A DNA stretch of 64,000 nucleotides, taken from positions 2,976,001 through 3,040,000 of the forward strand of contig NZ_CP062983.1 of NCBI RefSeq assembly GCF_015500095.1. Reading direction: 5' to 3'. Positions 25,305 to 34,114 of this stretch are shown here, piece after piece. The position numbers were made by a program, and so were the translations under genes. Each line of letters begins with the position of its first letter. Positions within the stretch are counted from its first letter, which is position 1. The DNA is from Phototrophicus methaneseepsis. Lineage in GTDB: Bacteria > Chloroflexota > Anaerolineae > Aggregatilineales > Phototrophicaceae. Under the pieces are notes generated by a model that was not told where the DNA came from, searched no databases, and worked only from the letters and a program-made list of their open reading frames with translations.

Positions 25305-27611
25305 ATGCGTGAAATATCGCCTGATGAGAGTAGGCGTTTACGGCGAGGCCAAACCCTTGCAGAGTTCGGTATTTCGCTGCCGCTCCTACTGATCCTGTTG
25401 TTTAGTATCGTAGAATTTGGTCGTTTGTTCCAGTCATGGGTAACGATCCAGAATGCGGCTCGTGCAGCATCTCGCTATGCTGTTACTGGTCGCTACAATG
25501 AAGAACGTTACGATATTGAGTTGATCTTGCCGTGTACAACGGACCTAACGAGTGCCAATCTTTTCAAAGATACGGTTGATGTACCCTATGTGACAAGCGA
25601 CGGTACTCAAATTCGTACAGTGAATATTTACAATTCCAATGTCGAAAATGGTGAAGACATTTATGCGACATGGTACGGTGGGGCTTATGATGAAGCAGAT
25701 GAAGCAGACTGCTTCCCGAGCGCCCAAAGTCTGGATCGACGAGAAGATTTACTCCGTTTGGCTTCTATTTATGATGAAGCCTGGGATGCAGCAGCGGGCT
25801 TACTTCGTCAAGGCGTAGAAACTGGATCCGGTAGTAGGGATGATTTCAAGAATTGGCTCTATAGCTATTGGTCAAATCCGTCACCTGCTTCGTTTGAGCG
25901 AGGGTGGTTCTATGTAGGGATTTGTAGCACTAGAGAGAGGCTGTTCGAGAGTCGGTTAACGGACATTGATCTCATCGATTCTGCTGCAAAGGATTTTCGT
26001 TTCTATGAAGTGTCACAAGGAACTCATGGTTATTACTATGGGGCTTGTGTGCTGCAAGAGGATCCTAAAGAAGACGTAGCTGCTTCAGCGAGTATTCTAG
26101 ATCAATATGGTATCCCCTGGGCCGATGCTGGCAGTGGTGGTCAGCGTGTCATGGTGACGATTGTCTATAATCATCCTCTGATTACACCCTTGGCATTTAC
26201 TCCATATTTGCAGATGAGTGCACGTCGCGCAGCCGTGAATGAGGCATTTCGTATTACGAATGCTGAACGTGCCCTTGGCCCAACGAATCCTGGTGGTCCC
26301 GGCCTTATTAATCCAACGCCAGCGACAAATACGCCTCAAGTAGAAGAGACGGAAACGCCGACAGAAGAGACGGAAACGCCGACAGAAGAGACAGAAACGC
26401 CACCAACCGTGCCGGAGCCTTTCTCTTGTGACAAAATCTCAGTGTATACTGAGGAGGGCACAGCCTATAAAAACCCGAGCAGTATTACTCTGAATGTTCG
26501 TAATGATAACCGTGAAGATACCTACATCACGCGGTCGATTTTGAACTGGAACAGTGACAAGCTTAAGAGAGATTTCCCGAATGTTTACGTCGGATACAAC
26601 ACAATCAATGATGATGTGTACTGGCATGGTACAGATCGTGAGTCACCCACGGATACAGGTACAGAGCCAACTTACTATCCAGGTGCAAATCGACGTGTGT
26701 ATGGTAATGGGCAAATTTCTGAGTGGCAGGCACTCTTTGTAAGCGGACCTGTTTTACTGGTACAGTCTCTAGCACCCTGGGATTTCTCTGGTTCAACATT
26801 CTATTTTGACCATCCAGATGAACCTACCGACTGTATCATTCCAATAGAAGTACCAGCAGCACCTGTACCTACAAGTACGCCTGAGGATTTTGTCCCAACC
26901 GCGACTTTCACGCCTAACTGTGCTTCATCAACGTTAACAGTTGAGTTTGTGAGTTTTGATCCGCTTGGTGATGTGCGCTTCCGTATTATCAATAATCGGC
27001 CGGTGCCATCGAATTTGCTTGATTTCAATATTGTATGGCGTCCAATTTCCGGATTGAGCCTCTCCAGAGTTGTCGTGGGTGGTAATAGTGTAAATGACGT
27101 ACCACCAACTGGTTCGGGTGTCCTTGTATGGCGAAACGATTCAGGTGGTGATACGGCACCGCCAACACTTGGTTCTTCCGCCAGTGATGGTCAGTGGATA
27201 ACTGACTATACATTCCCTGCTAATACGTCAACGTACGTCCACTTGGACTTCACGGGGTTAGGTGCACCACCTTTAAGTGATTTTGGTGCATCGCCATCAG
27301 ACTTCAATGGCTCATGGTTTGAGATAAGCTGTGGGAGTATGGGGCCGGGTTCTGGTGGCCCTGGCAGTCTGCCTTCTGACAAGATTTTCCCGTCAGAAAA
27401 GAATACGCCGACAATTACGCCAACGGTTGCGCCGACGAGTACGCCTGTGCCAACGAATCCGCCGACACCTGTGACACCGACGACACCGCCGCCGGCGACG
27501 ACACCGCCAACGACAAGGCCGCCAACAACTCAACCGCCGACGACACCGCCGACGACACCGCCGCCTACGGAAGATGATGACGATCCAATTATCATCGGGC
27601 CAATCGAATAA
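25305..27611 (+). CDS. TadE-like protein with Thr/Pro-rich tail
   Basis: 768 residues. The N-terminus has the TadE helix (RRGQTLAEFGISLPLLLILL, residues about 10-29, then FSIVEFGRLFQSWVTIQNAA). A first globular part runs to residue about 330, and a linker of three EETETPT repeats follows (about residues 347-367). Two Ig-like or beta-sandwich modules of similar start (FSCDKISVYTEEG; NCASSTLTVEFVSFDP), each introduced by a T/P linker, come next, then a C-terminal tail of TPP repeats. The tail may span the cell wall or be glycosylated. The ATG at 25305 is preferred; GAGG is 11 bp upstream. A GTG at 25272 is in frame but has no ribosome-binding site. It ends a TadE-TadG-TadE run with a terminator. 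Confidence 0.75.
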   Translation: MREISPDESRRLRRGQTLAEFGISLPLLLILLFSIVEFGRLFQSWVTIQNAARAASRYAVTGRYNEERYDIELILPCTTDLTSANLFKDTVDVPYVTSDGTQIRTVNIYNSNVENGEDIYATWYGGAYDEADEADCFPSAQSLDRREDLLRLASIYDEAWDAAAGLLRQGVETGSGSRDDFKNWLYSYWSNPSPASFERGWFYVGICSTRERLFESRLTDIDLIDSAAKDFRFYEVSQGTHGYYYGACVLQEDPKEDVAASASILDQYGIPWADAGSGGQRVMVTIVYNHPLITPLAFTPYLQMSARRAAVNEAFRITNAERALGPTNPGGPGLINPTPATNTPQVEETETPTEETETPTEETETPPTVPEPFSCDKISVYTEEGTAYKNPSSITLNVRNDNREDTYITRSILNWNSDKLKRDFPNVYVGYNTINDDVYWHGTDRESPTDTGTEPTYYPGANRRVYGNGQISEWQALFVSGPVLLVQSLAPWDFSGSTFYFDHPDEPTDCIIPIEVPAAPVPTSTPEDFVPTATFTPNCASSTLTVEFVSFDPLGDVRFRIINNRPVPSNLLDFNIVWRPISGLSLSRVVVGGNSVNDVPPTGSGVLVWRNDSGGDTAPPTLGSSASDGQWITDYTFPANTSTYVHLDFTGLGAPPLSDFGASPSDFNGSWFEISCGSMGPGSGGPGSLPSDKIFPSEKNTPTITPTVAPTSTPVPTNPPTPVTPTTPPPATTPPTTRPPTTQPPTTPPTTPPPTEDDDDPIIIGPIE
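26343..26405 (+). repeat. Three tandem 21-bp repeats encoding EETETPT
   Basis: Three in-frame 21-bp units at 26343, 26364 and 26385; the first two are identical, the third differs at three bases. They form a slippage-prone linker in the TadE-like protein. Confidence 0.95.
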
Positions 27612-27621
27612 CCTAGCACAC

Positions 27622-27651
27622 CAGCCCTCTAACAGAGGGCTGATGTTTTTT
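27622..27651 (+). terminator. Terminator after the tad-like genes
   Basis: A perfect 8-bp stem AGCCCTCT/AGAGGGCT with a 3-nt loop, followed by GATGTTTTTT. It lies 11 bp after the stop. Confidence 0.85.
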
Positions 27652-27676
27652 CGTTTCTGCCGTGTGTTTGCGTCTA

Positions 27677-28237
27677 TTATGGAAGGTCGCTTCGCAACGT
27701 TTCCATCATAATGGGGCCAAAGTAGATGGTTTGCACGTAGCCATCAGGCCCGATGACATAAGTCGATGGTTGACCACGGACCCGATAAAGCTGTTCGATA
27801 AAGCGATTTTGATCAATTGCAATGTCAAAGGTGAGGCCGAAGTTGTTCACCCAGCCTGCAACGGCTTCTGGTGTTTCGCCTAGATTGATGCCAATAATCG
27901 TCAGCGGCGTTTCAGCATTGTTGTAACTATCATACAAAACTTGCAGCTCTGGCATTTCTATCTGGCACGGAATGCACCAGGTTGCCCAGAAATTGAGGAT
28001 GACCGTTTGGCCGCGCAAGCTGGTTAAAGGAAGGCTTTCACTATTGATGAGATCAAACTCGATGGGTGGGGCAAGCGCACCGACTTCTGGTGCGACCTGC
28101 CCTAAATTGGCAACATATTGCCCTGTGTACTGAGCACGTTGGGGTAGGCCTGTAATCGATAAGATGGCAGCAGCAACCCCAATAATGCTGAATGCAAGCA
28201 GTGCTGACACTGCGCGCTTGAAAGCCGCTTTACCCAT
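27677..28237 (-). CDS. TlpA/ResA-like membrane-anchored thioredoxin
   Basis: 186 residues. One N-terminal membrane helix (residues about 10-32) anchors a redoxin domain outside the membrane. The active site is WCIPCQ (Cys88, Cys91), preceded by LRGQTVILNFWAT and followed by MPELQVLYDSY. A late cis-Pro is in VRGQPSTYVIGPDG. Such proteins reduce disulfides in apocytochrome c or other exported proteins. The gene lies 13 bp after the CcdA-TlpA fusion gene on the same strand, which is the probable electron donor, so the two form an operon. Confidence 0.92.
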   Translation of the reverse strand: MGKAAFKRAVSALLAFSIIGVAAAILSITGLPQRAQYTGQYVANLGQVAPEVGALAPPIEFDLINSESLPLTSLRGQTVILNFWATWCIPCQIEMPELQVLYDSYNNAETPLTIIGINLGETPEAVAGWVNNFGLTFDIAIDQNRFIEQLYRVRGQPSTYVIGPDGYVQTIYFGPIMMETLRSDLP

Positions 28238-28250
28238 AAGAAGTCATAGA

Positions 28251-30203
28251 TTAACCTGCTGTGCCCGTTGCTTCCCGAATGAGCGGCTCTAGCTGTTCTT
28301 CCGTAACGATACCAAAGCTCTTGTACAAGATGATGCCATCGGCATCGATTAGCAAGGAACTGGGCTGGCTGGTGATGCCATATTGTTTGTTGACGACATC
28401 GTCTGTATCTAACGCCAGCGTGAAGGTCAGCCCAAACTCATCTTTAAAGTCAATGACATCTTGCAGGGTATCGTTGACGGCCAACGCAAGGATTGTAAAA
28501 CCATCTTCTGAATAGCGGCTGTATAAATCCTGGAACTCTGGCATTTCTCTGCGACAGGGACCACACCATGTTCCCCAAAAATTGAGAAGGACTGTTTGGC
28601 CCTGAAGGTCACTCAGGTGGACTGTCTCACCACCAATTGTTGTAACGGTGAAATCTGGGGCCTGATTGCCGATTTCAAATCCTGTTAGGGGTTCACTTTG
28701 TTGAGCTAGCGTTTCGATAGAACCAATACCTGCTGCTGCTAGGTCAGAAACAGCCCCATCGGCCTGCGTCTCTGATGCGCCAATGACCTCACCTGAGCTT
28801 TGGACAATGCGGATTTGATAGTCAGCTTCTGTACTATCTGGGATTTCGTCTTTAATGCTGACCCGATATAACCCCGGCGCTGATAACTTCGCATTCTGGA
28901 TGATCTTATATTTATTTTCCTCAAACTGAATGAGGACATCTCCTGTAGCGATAGCGCTGCCATCGGGGCCATACAACGTGACTGTAGGGGTTATGTTTTC
29001 CAGGCGCATCAGCTCAACATCGACAGCATAGCCCTCGCTAATATTTTCTTCGTCGATGAGGAAGATATATTCACGTTTTTGTGTGTCGGAGCTGAGTTCA
29101 CCAATCATACCCTGATTGATCGCAATGGGGTCTAGTTGGCCGTCGTAGCATGATCCAAGGTGTTCAAAGGCGAGATGGCCTTGTATAAAGCCCACTGAGC
29201 ATTCCTCAACACGATATGAAAAATCGGAAAACTCGCCTGTTGAGAGCGTCGTAGAAAGGCTTTGTAAGCGACCACTTGCCACCAATACACCGATGAAGAT
29301 CAAGAAGCCGCCGCTAATGGCTTCAATCAGGCGCATATGGCGCTGAAGGCGTTTTAAGATACCCTGAACACGTTCTAGCAGCAGGGCTGTGAGCATAAAG
29401 GGAATGCCCAACCCAAGCGAGTAAGCTGATAGACTGACGATAGCGGTTCCCATATCGCCTGATATGGAGGCTGTGTTGAGAATCGCGCCATATATTGGGC
29501 CGATGCATGGCGTCCAGCCTGCTGCAAACACGACACCCATAAAGTAAGAGCCGCCGAGCCCACCAGCATCATTAGCATCAATTTGCTTACGTGTGTCCGT
29601 ATAGAAGAAGCGTTCAAAGCCACCCATCAGGCGCCCCCAGAACAGCCCCGGTTCTGCGAAAGCACCACCGATGAATAACCATAACAAGAATGCTGTGATG
29701 ACGGGTAGGGCAATGAGCACTTCTACAAATGCCCAGGGTAAAATAGCGACCACAACAATGGTAATGGCTAGTGTGAGCCAGATACTATTTAAAATAGGTG
29801 GGTGTTGGCGCAGCCAGCGAAAGATGCTCGGCAGGATGCCCATAAAGTGCAGGCCAAAGAGAATAATGGCGAGGCCCCCAACACGGCTGATAATGTCCGT
29901 CAGCAGGAAGCTCGCGCCACCAAAAGCGCTAATAACACCTGTTGTGATAAGGCCTAGAACCACGAAGATACTTGTAAAGCCCAGGATAAAAGCAAGACTG
30001 TGAATGAGTAAATTCACGCGTGCTGTAACAGTTTGATTACCGGTCGTTCCCGCAGTGGTCGCTCCGGCTGTCTGTACTGCAACGGAGTGGGTCATACGGC
30101 CACTCATGTAACCAATATATGCCGGGATTAAGGGCAGCACACAAGGGGAGATAAATGAAAGTATCCCTGCGATGAGAGCCAGCCCGACGGTAATTTCTTG
30201 CAT
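28251..30203 (-). CDS. CcdA-type membrane electron transporter fused to a TlpA thioredoxin domain
   Basis: 650 residues. Residues 1-305 are the CcdA/DsbD-beta membrane domain with the reactive Cys motifs FISPCVLPLIPAYIGYM and GWTPCIGPIYGAIL. It carries more hydrophobic segments than the classic six, including inserts after residue 130. Residues about 310-480 are an outer module with NITPTVTLYGPDG and PGLYRVSIKD, which resembles a bacterial pre-peptidase C-terminal sandwich. Residues about 500-650 are a TlpA-type redoxin with WCGPCRREMPEF (Cys547, Cys550). Electrons from cytoplasmic thioredoxin could go through the membrane domain straight to the tethered redoxin, and to the separate TlpA gene downstream. 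The likely roles are cytochrome c maturation or disulfide repair. Confidence 0.9.
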   Translation of the reverse strand: MQEITVGLALIAGILSFISPCVLPLIPAYIGYMSGRMTHSVAVQTAGATTAGTTGNQTVTARVNLLIHSLAFILGFTSIFVVLGLITTGVISAFGGASFLLTDIISRVGGLAIILFGLHFMGILPSIFRWLRQHPPILNSIWLTLAITIVVVAILPWAFVEVLIALPVITAFLLWLFIGGAFAEPGLFWGRLMGGFERFFYTDTRKQIDANDAGGLGGSYFMGVVFAAGWTPCIGPIYGAILNTASISGDMGTAIVSLSAYSLGLGIPFMLTALLLERVQGILKRLQRHMRLIEAISGGFLIFIGVLVASGRLQSLSTTLSTGEFSDFSYRVEECSVGFIQGHLAFEHLGSCYDGQLDPIAINQGMIGELSSDTQKREYIFLIDEENISEGYAVDVELMRLENITPTVTLYGPDGSAIATGDVLIQFEENKYKIIQNAKLSAPGLYRVSIKDEIPDSTEADYQIRIVQSSGEVIGASETQADGAVSDLAAAGIGSIETLAQQSEPLTGFEIGNQAPDFTVTTIGGETVHLSDLQGQTVLLNFWGTWCGPCRREMPEFQDLYSRYSEDGFTILALAVNDTLQDVIDFKDEFGLTFTLALDTDDVVNKQYGITSQPSSLLIDADGIILYKSFGIVTEEQLEPLIREATGTAG

Positions 30204-30297
30204 CGTTTCTTACCTCATAAACTACAGTACGCATCATATAAGTACGCCCAAAGTGTTACAAGAGCCTTGTCTATCTGTATAGATTTCATTATAGGCG

Positions 30298-30313
30298 AAG
30301 CTTAGCTAAGCTT
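30298..30313. promoter_or_regulatory. 16-bp perfect palindrome upstream of ccdA-tlpA
   Basis: AAGCTTAGCTAAGCTT is fully symmetric and lies 95 bp upstream of the start of the CcdA-TlpA gene, between it and the terminator of the upstream cupin gene. It may be an operator. Confidence 0.4.
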
Positions 30314-30350
30314 GAGGAACATGTGCCACGACATTTGTAGGATAAATAGC

Positions 30351-30376
30351 AAAAAGAGGTGTTTAGCACCTCTTTG
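30351..30376 (-). terminator. Terminator of the cupin gene
   Basis: A 9-bp perfect stem AAAGAGGTG/CACCTCTTT with a short loop, and TTTTT on the minus strand; 57 bp after the cupin stop. Confidence 0.8.
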
Positions 30377-30432
30377 GGATGTCATTTTCAATTGTCAGGC
30401 TTTGACGAAATGACAAAGCGCTGCGACGCTCT

Positions 30433-30777
30433 CTATTGGCGTCTGCGTGTTCTCTGGATGCTGGCTTCAACGCATTTTGCCCCTGTCGCGCCGACGACTG
30501 TCATATGGCGTACACTCGCGGGGATCGTAATGCGGTCGCCACTGCGCAGGTGGACGATCTTGTTGCTATCAGGTAGGTGAATTTCCAGGGTGCCGTCGAT
30601 CACGAAAAGGGTTTTGTCGTAGTTATGGGTGCGGATGCCGTAGCGATGATTGGGGAGGGTGCTCCACATATAGGGGCGTAGTCCCTCATTTTTCATAATC
30701 CCCATAATCGTCGAAAGACTGGGGTGTTGGCTACCTTGCCAATGTGTAATCGCTACTGGTAGTTCACGAATTGCCAT
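30433..30777 (-). CDS. Cupin-domain protein
   Basis: 114 residues forming one small beta-barrel. The cupin motif 1 is RIRTHNYDKTLFVIDGTLEIH with the usual His and Gly-Thr/Leu-Glu spacing, although the ligand set is reduced (H-x-D/K). Motif 2 is LRSGDRITIPASVRHMTVV, with Pro-x-x-x-x-His. Single-domain cupins bind metals or small ligands; no specific enzyme can be named. It is a single-gene unit with its own terminator. Confidence 0.78.
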   Translation of the reverse strand: MAIRELPVAITHWQGSQHPSLSTIMGIMKNEGLRPYMWSTLPNHRYGIRTHNYDKTLFVIDGTLEIHLPDSNKIVHLRSGDRITIPASVRHMTVVGATGAKCVEASIQRTRRRQ

Positions 30778-30918
30778 GCGGCAGTCGACCTCTCACTTAG
30801 CGTTCAAACAAGCTGTGCAAATATTCACACAGGAGTCCAATAAATGGAATAGGCGTTTGCTCGTAATAAAAGCCGAATAATTCGTAATTTTATGTAAGTA
30901 TTAATCTGGCTGAATATA

Positions 30919-31482
30919 CTAACGTGACTTGAGCGATTTTTCAAGTAGCCAGCAGGGTTCTTTTACCTGTTGTAAGTGACCCCGATGGTCATAATACCCC
31001 CATTCTCCCTTATCGTCCATAAACGTTTCATATCCCAATCTTTGGTATAAGCGCAGGGCGCCTGTATTGGTTTTTGCGACGGCGATTGTGGCTTTTGTGT
31101 AGTTTTGCTGTCTAAGGATGTCTTCTGCACGATGGATGAGGCGTGTCCCGATGCCCAGGCCCTGGAACAGATCCATGACGCGGAACGAATACAAATACCC
31201 TCGATCAATGCCATTTGCCATATGCAGGTTGTGGCTGTTGAACAGCAAAAATAAACGCCCGATAGGGTAGTCTTGATAAACTGCTACCAGCAGGTGCCGC
31301 AGCCCTGTACGCTGCTGTGTATAAGCTCGGTAAAATACGCGCCGGAAATGCGTATATTGGCCTTGCCACTCCAACTTTTTAATATCATCACGCGTAGCTT
31401 GCCGTATCGTAATCGGGAGTTCAACGGAGAACTTCTCGATAGGCAACGATGGTTGTTCAGGTTCATGAGCTGTCATGGTCAC
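30919..31482 (-). CDS. GNAT-family N-acetyltransferase
   Basis: 187 residues. The acetyl-CoA loop is FQGLGIGTRLIHRAEDIL (residues about 110-127, with Q/R-x-x-G-x-G as QGLGIG). Motif B reads TKATIAVAKTNTGALRLYQRLGYETF, with the typical N-x-x-A-x-x-L-Y-x-x-x-G-F/Y pattern. The substrate is unknown. The gene overlaps the end of the upstream DHH-CBS-CCA gene by 20 bp on the same strand, so it is expressed with it; RimI-like or tRNA-related acetylation is possible but unproven. Confidence 0.88.
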   Translation of the reverse strand: MTMTAHEPEQPSLPIEKFSVELPITIRQATRDDIKKLEWQGQYTHFRRVFYRAYTQQRTGLRHLLVAVYQDYPIGRLFLLFNSHNLHMANGIDRGYLYSFRVMDLFQGLGIGTRLIHRAEDILRQQNYTKATIAVAKTNTGALRLYQRLGYETFMDDKGEWGYYDHRGHLQQVKEPCWLLEKSLKSR

Positions 31483-34066
31483 GAGCCTCTTTTACCAATG
31501 TCTCTAAAAAGCGTTCTTCCTCTGCCTGGCTGTTGATTTCACCGTCTAACCAGGCATTTTTGAGTTGTAACAATATCTGGCTGTAAATAGGGCCTGTTGA
31601 TAAACCCATAGCCTTGAGGGTATTGCCATCTGCTTTGGGGCGCACGTTTTGCCAGCTATCCATATAGGTGCGGATGGTCGTGCTCATTGGTTCTTCTGCG
31701 AATAGAGCGGCTATCTCCAATGAAAAGGCTGGCATCGCACCCAATACGGCAACGACTCTGCTCGGCTTGGGTGAATTTTCTTTGAGGACGGGCAATTCGT
31801 AGAGGATAGTATGTGTTGCCTGGATTGCCGTAATTAATGGTTTGCCGAATAAGAGGCGTTCACCAATGGCAGTAATGTCTTCATTTGGTAGATGGCTTAG
31901 CAAGATATGCCAGTAAGCATCTGATTCCTGGTGCAGGTCACGTGCTCTCAGACGTTTGAAGAGCTTGCCCAGGTGTGAAGGCGCTTTGAACGCAGGGTGA
32001 ATAGCTGCGAGGGCCCCCATTTTCGCAAGGGTATAAATACCACTTTCCGGTGCAGCTTCTTGCCACAGGAGGTTCAGCTCATTGCGGACACGCTCGCCTG
32101 TGATGCGACGCAGCATGGGCAGGGCATTTGTAATGAGTTCTGCCGTGCGATCTTCGATCTTGAAGTTCAGGCGTTCGGAAAAACGCACAGCGCGCAGAAT
32201 GCGTGTTGGGTCATCAACGAAGCTGAGACTGTGCAGCACACGGATTAACCCCGCTTTCAGGTCATCCAGGCCGGAGAAGTAATCCACAATGCGCCACATA
32301 TGGGCTGCCGGGCTGATCTGTATTGCCAGGGTATTGATCGTGAAATCTCTACGGCCCAGGTCCAGCTTGATGCTGCCGCTATAGACTGTCGGCAGAGCGG
32401 TGGGATGTAGATAGTATTCGTTACGTGCTGAGGCAAAGTCGATATGATCGGGCAGTTTACCATTCGCGATGCCTAACGCTTCGGCTGTATCCGCATCCAG
32501 GTGCCACTTTGCCGTGCCAAATGGCGCGTAACTATGAACGCTGCCGCCATAGGTCGCTTGCATATGCTCTGCGAAGGCGATAGCATCACCCTCCACGACG
32601 AAATCAATATCGTGGTTAGCACGCTCCAGCAGCAAGTCGCGTACAATGCCCCCTACGAGATACACCCCAAGCGTTTGTTTTTGCGCTTCTTCTGCCACTT
32701 TTTCGATGAGACCTAAAGCGGTTTTCCCCAACAGCGCATTGACTTTCTGCGCATTGATAACAGGGCGTGTAGGCTCGGTAATCTGAGGGTGTGTATTGGC
32801 CCAATGCTGGATGAGGTCGGTCCGCGTGACAATGCCGATAACCTTGCCATCGTGCACGATGGGGATCTGTCCCCAGTTGCTTTTAACCATGAGTTGTTCC
32901 AGCGCCATAACGGAGCTATCCGGGCTAAGCGTAAACGTTCCGGCTTGCATGACGTCACGCACGGTGACATCCTGCAACGCATGCTCCAGGGCACGGTTGG
33001 CATCTCGCAGGGTAAGCAAACCAACGACATCATCATTTTCTACGACAGGATAGCCTTCGTGGCCAATACGCCTTAATCTCATGATGATGTCGTGCAGTTT
33101 ATCCTCTGCCTGGACGACCTGCGCCCCATGGGACATCAAATCACCGACGCGTACCGCTGGTTGCACAGTGTTTTTCAGATGCGCCCATATCTCCTGGACG
33201 ATTTCCTGGTTCTCTTTATCGTATACGGCGGCTGCGGCAGCGCGGATATGCCCGCCACCTCCGAAGTTCCGCGCCACTGCACCGGCGTCAATGGCGTCAA
33301 GCGTGCTGCGGCAGACGAGTTGGACGCGCGAAGGCAGCGTGACCACTGTGAAGAGCGCGGCAGGATCCAGCATATCGCGCAGTTGGGATGTCACAGCACT
33401 AATTTCGCTGACCATCTCATCAGCCTTGGCCGTACAAATGACGATGTCATAGCCGGCGATATTCTCGTGCTGTTGATTGCTGAGCAAAGCTTCTAACAGC
33501 TTTTGTTGTACTGGGCCGAGGGGTGTGGTCATAAAGCGGCGGACTGTATCCAGCGACGCGCCTTGCTCCAACAACCAGGCCGCTGCCAGGATGTCGCGTG
33601 GGGTCGTCCCCCCATAAGTCAGCATACCTGTATCGGCATAGATGCCCAACATCATCAAGGTAGCTTCTAACGAGGAGACACTTAAGTGCTGTTCTTGTAT
33701 TTGCTCAATGAGTAGCGTTGTCGTCGCGCCGACTTCATCACCGAGCCATGTTTCGTATTTTTTGAGTTTTCGCTCTGGCTGATGGTGTTCGATGATGGTC
33801 GTCGGAATGTTTTCACTATCAATACCATAGCTAACTGGAATGGTTTGTGTGTCTGTCAGGGTAATCTGTGAAGGTGATTGATCGTGATCAAAGTCTTCGA
33901 ACTTAACGAAGGGCAGCCCATTACGATATAGCGTGAGGAATTCTCCTACGCTCTGGAGTAATCGCTCAGGCAGGATCGGCGTAGCTTCTGGGTCTATTTT
34001 GTGTGCTGCCAGCATAGAAGCAACAGCGTCAAAATCGGCGTTGGTGTGTGTCAGTATGAGTTTCAT
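31463..34066 (-). CDS. DHH-CBS-tRNA nucleotidyltransferase fusion
   Basis: 867 residues. Residues 1-300 are a DHH/DHHA1 phosphoesterase (THTNADFDAVASML; IEHHQPE; GGGGHIRAAAAA). Residues about 310-430 hold two CBS domains (HEGYPVVENDDVVGLLTLRD; GQIPIVHDGKVIGIVTRTD). From about 455 comes a class II CCA-adding enzyme or poly(A) polymerase: GGIVRDLLLERANHDIDFVV with the G-[GS] and DxD metal motif, then RRDFTINTLA (template-binding region) and the SFVDDPTRILRAVRF neck. The C-terminal 200 residues are helical. This order is known from A-adding or CCA-related enzymes of Aquifex- and Deinococcus-like bacteria and from Chloroflexota. It makes or repairs the tRNA 3' end; the DHH part may be a nanoRNase or exonuclease, and CBS domains could sense adenylates. 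Confidence 0.9.
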   Translation of the reverse strand: MKLILTHTNADFDAVASMLAAHKIDPEATPILPERLLQSVGEFLTLYRNGLPFVKFEDFDHDQSPSQITLTDTQTIPVSYGIDSENIPTTIIEHHQPERKLKKYETWLGDEVGATTTLLIEQIQEQHLSVSSLEATLMMLGIYADTGMLTYGGTTPRDILAAAWLLEQGASLDTVRRFMTTPLGPVQQKLLEALLSNQQHENIAGYDIVICTAKADEMVSEISAVTSQLRDMLDPAALFTVVTLPSRVQLVCRSTLDAIDAGAVARNFGGGGHIRAAAAAVYDKENQEIVQEIWAHLKNTVQPAVRVGDLMSHGAQVVQAEDKLHDIIMRLRRIGHEGYPVVENDDVVGLLTLRDANRALEHALQDVTVRDVMQAGTFTLSPDSSVMALEQLMVKSNWGQIPIVHDGKVIGIVTRTDLIQHWANTHPQITEPTRPVINAQKVNALLGKTALGLIEKVAEEAQKQTLGVYLVGGIVRDLLLERANHDIDFVVEGDAIAFAEHMQATYGGSVHSYAPFGTAKWHLDADTAEALGIANGKLPDHIDFASARNEYYLHPTALPTVYSGSIKLDLGRRDFTINTLAIQISPAAHMWRIVDYFSGLDDLKAGLIRVLHSLSFVDDPTRILRAVRFSERLNFKIEDRTAELITNALPMLRRITGERVRNELNLLWQEAAPESGIYTLAKMGALAAIHPAFKAPSHLGKLFKRLRARDLHQESDAYWHILLSHLPNEDITAIGERLLFGKPLITAIQATHTILYELPVLKENSPKPSRVVAVLGAMPAFSLEIAALFAEEPMSTTIRTYMDSWQNVRPKADGNTLKAMGLSTGPIYSQILLQLKNAWLDGEINSQAEEERFLETLVKEARDHDSS

Positions 34067-34114
34067 AAGCTGTATTATAGCTGGTGAGCCGGTTAGCTGC
34101 TTTATGGACAGTGC

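Noticed and set aside
27467-27570. CCG/ACA-rich array near the end of the TadE-like gene as a CRISPR or satellite
   Set aside because: It is an in-frame Thr/Pro low-complexity tail, with no regular spacer-repeat structure.
28261-28515. Plus-strand open frames opposite the CcdA, DHH-CBS and ppc genes
   Set aside because: They are antisense shadows of long, clearly recognisable proteins; composition is Ser/Arg-rich and no ribosome-binding sites precede them.
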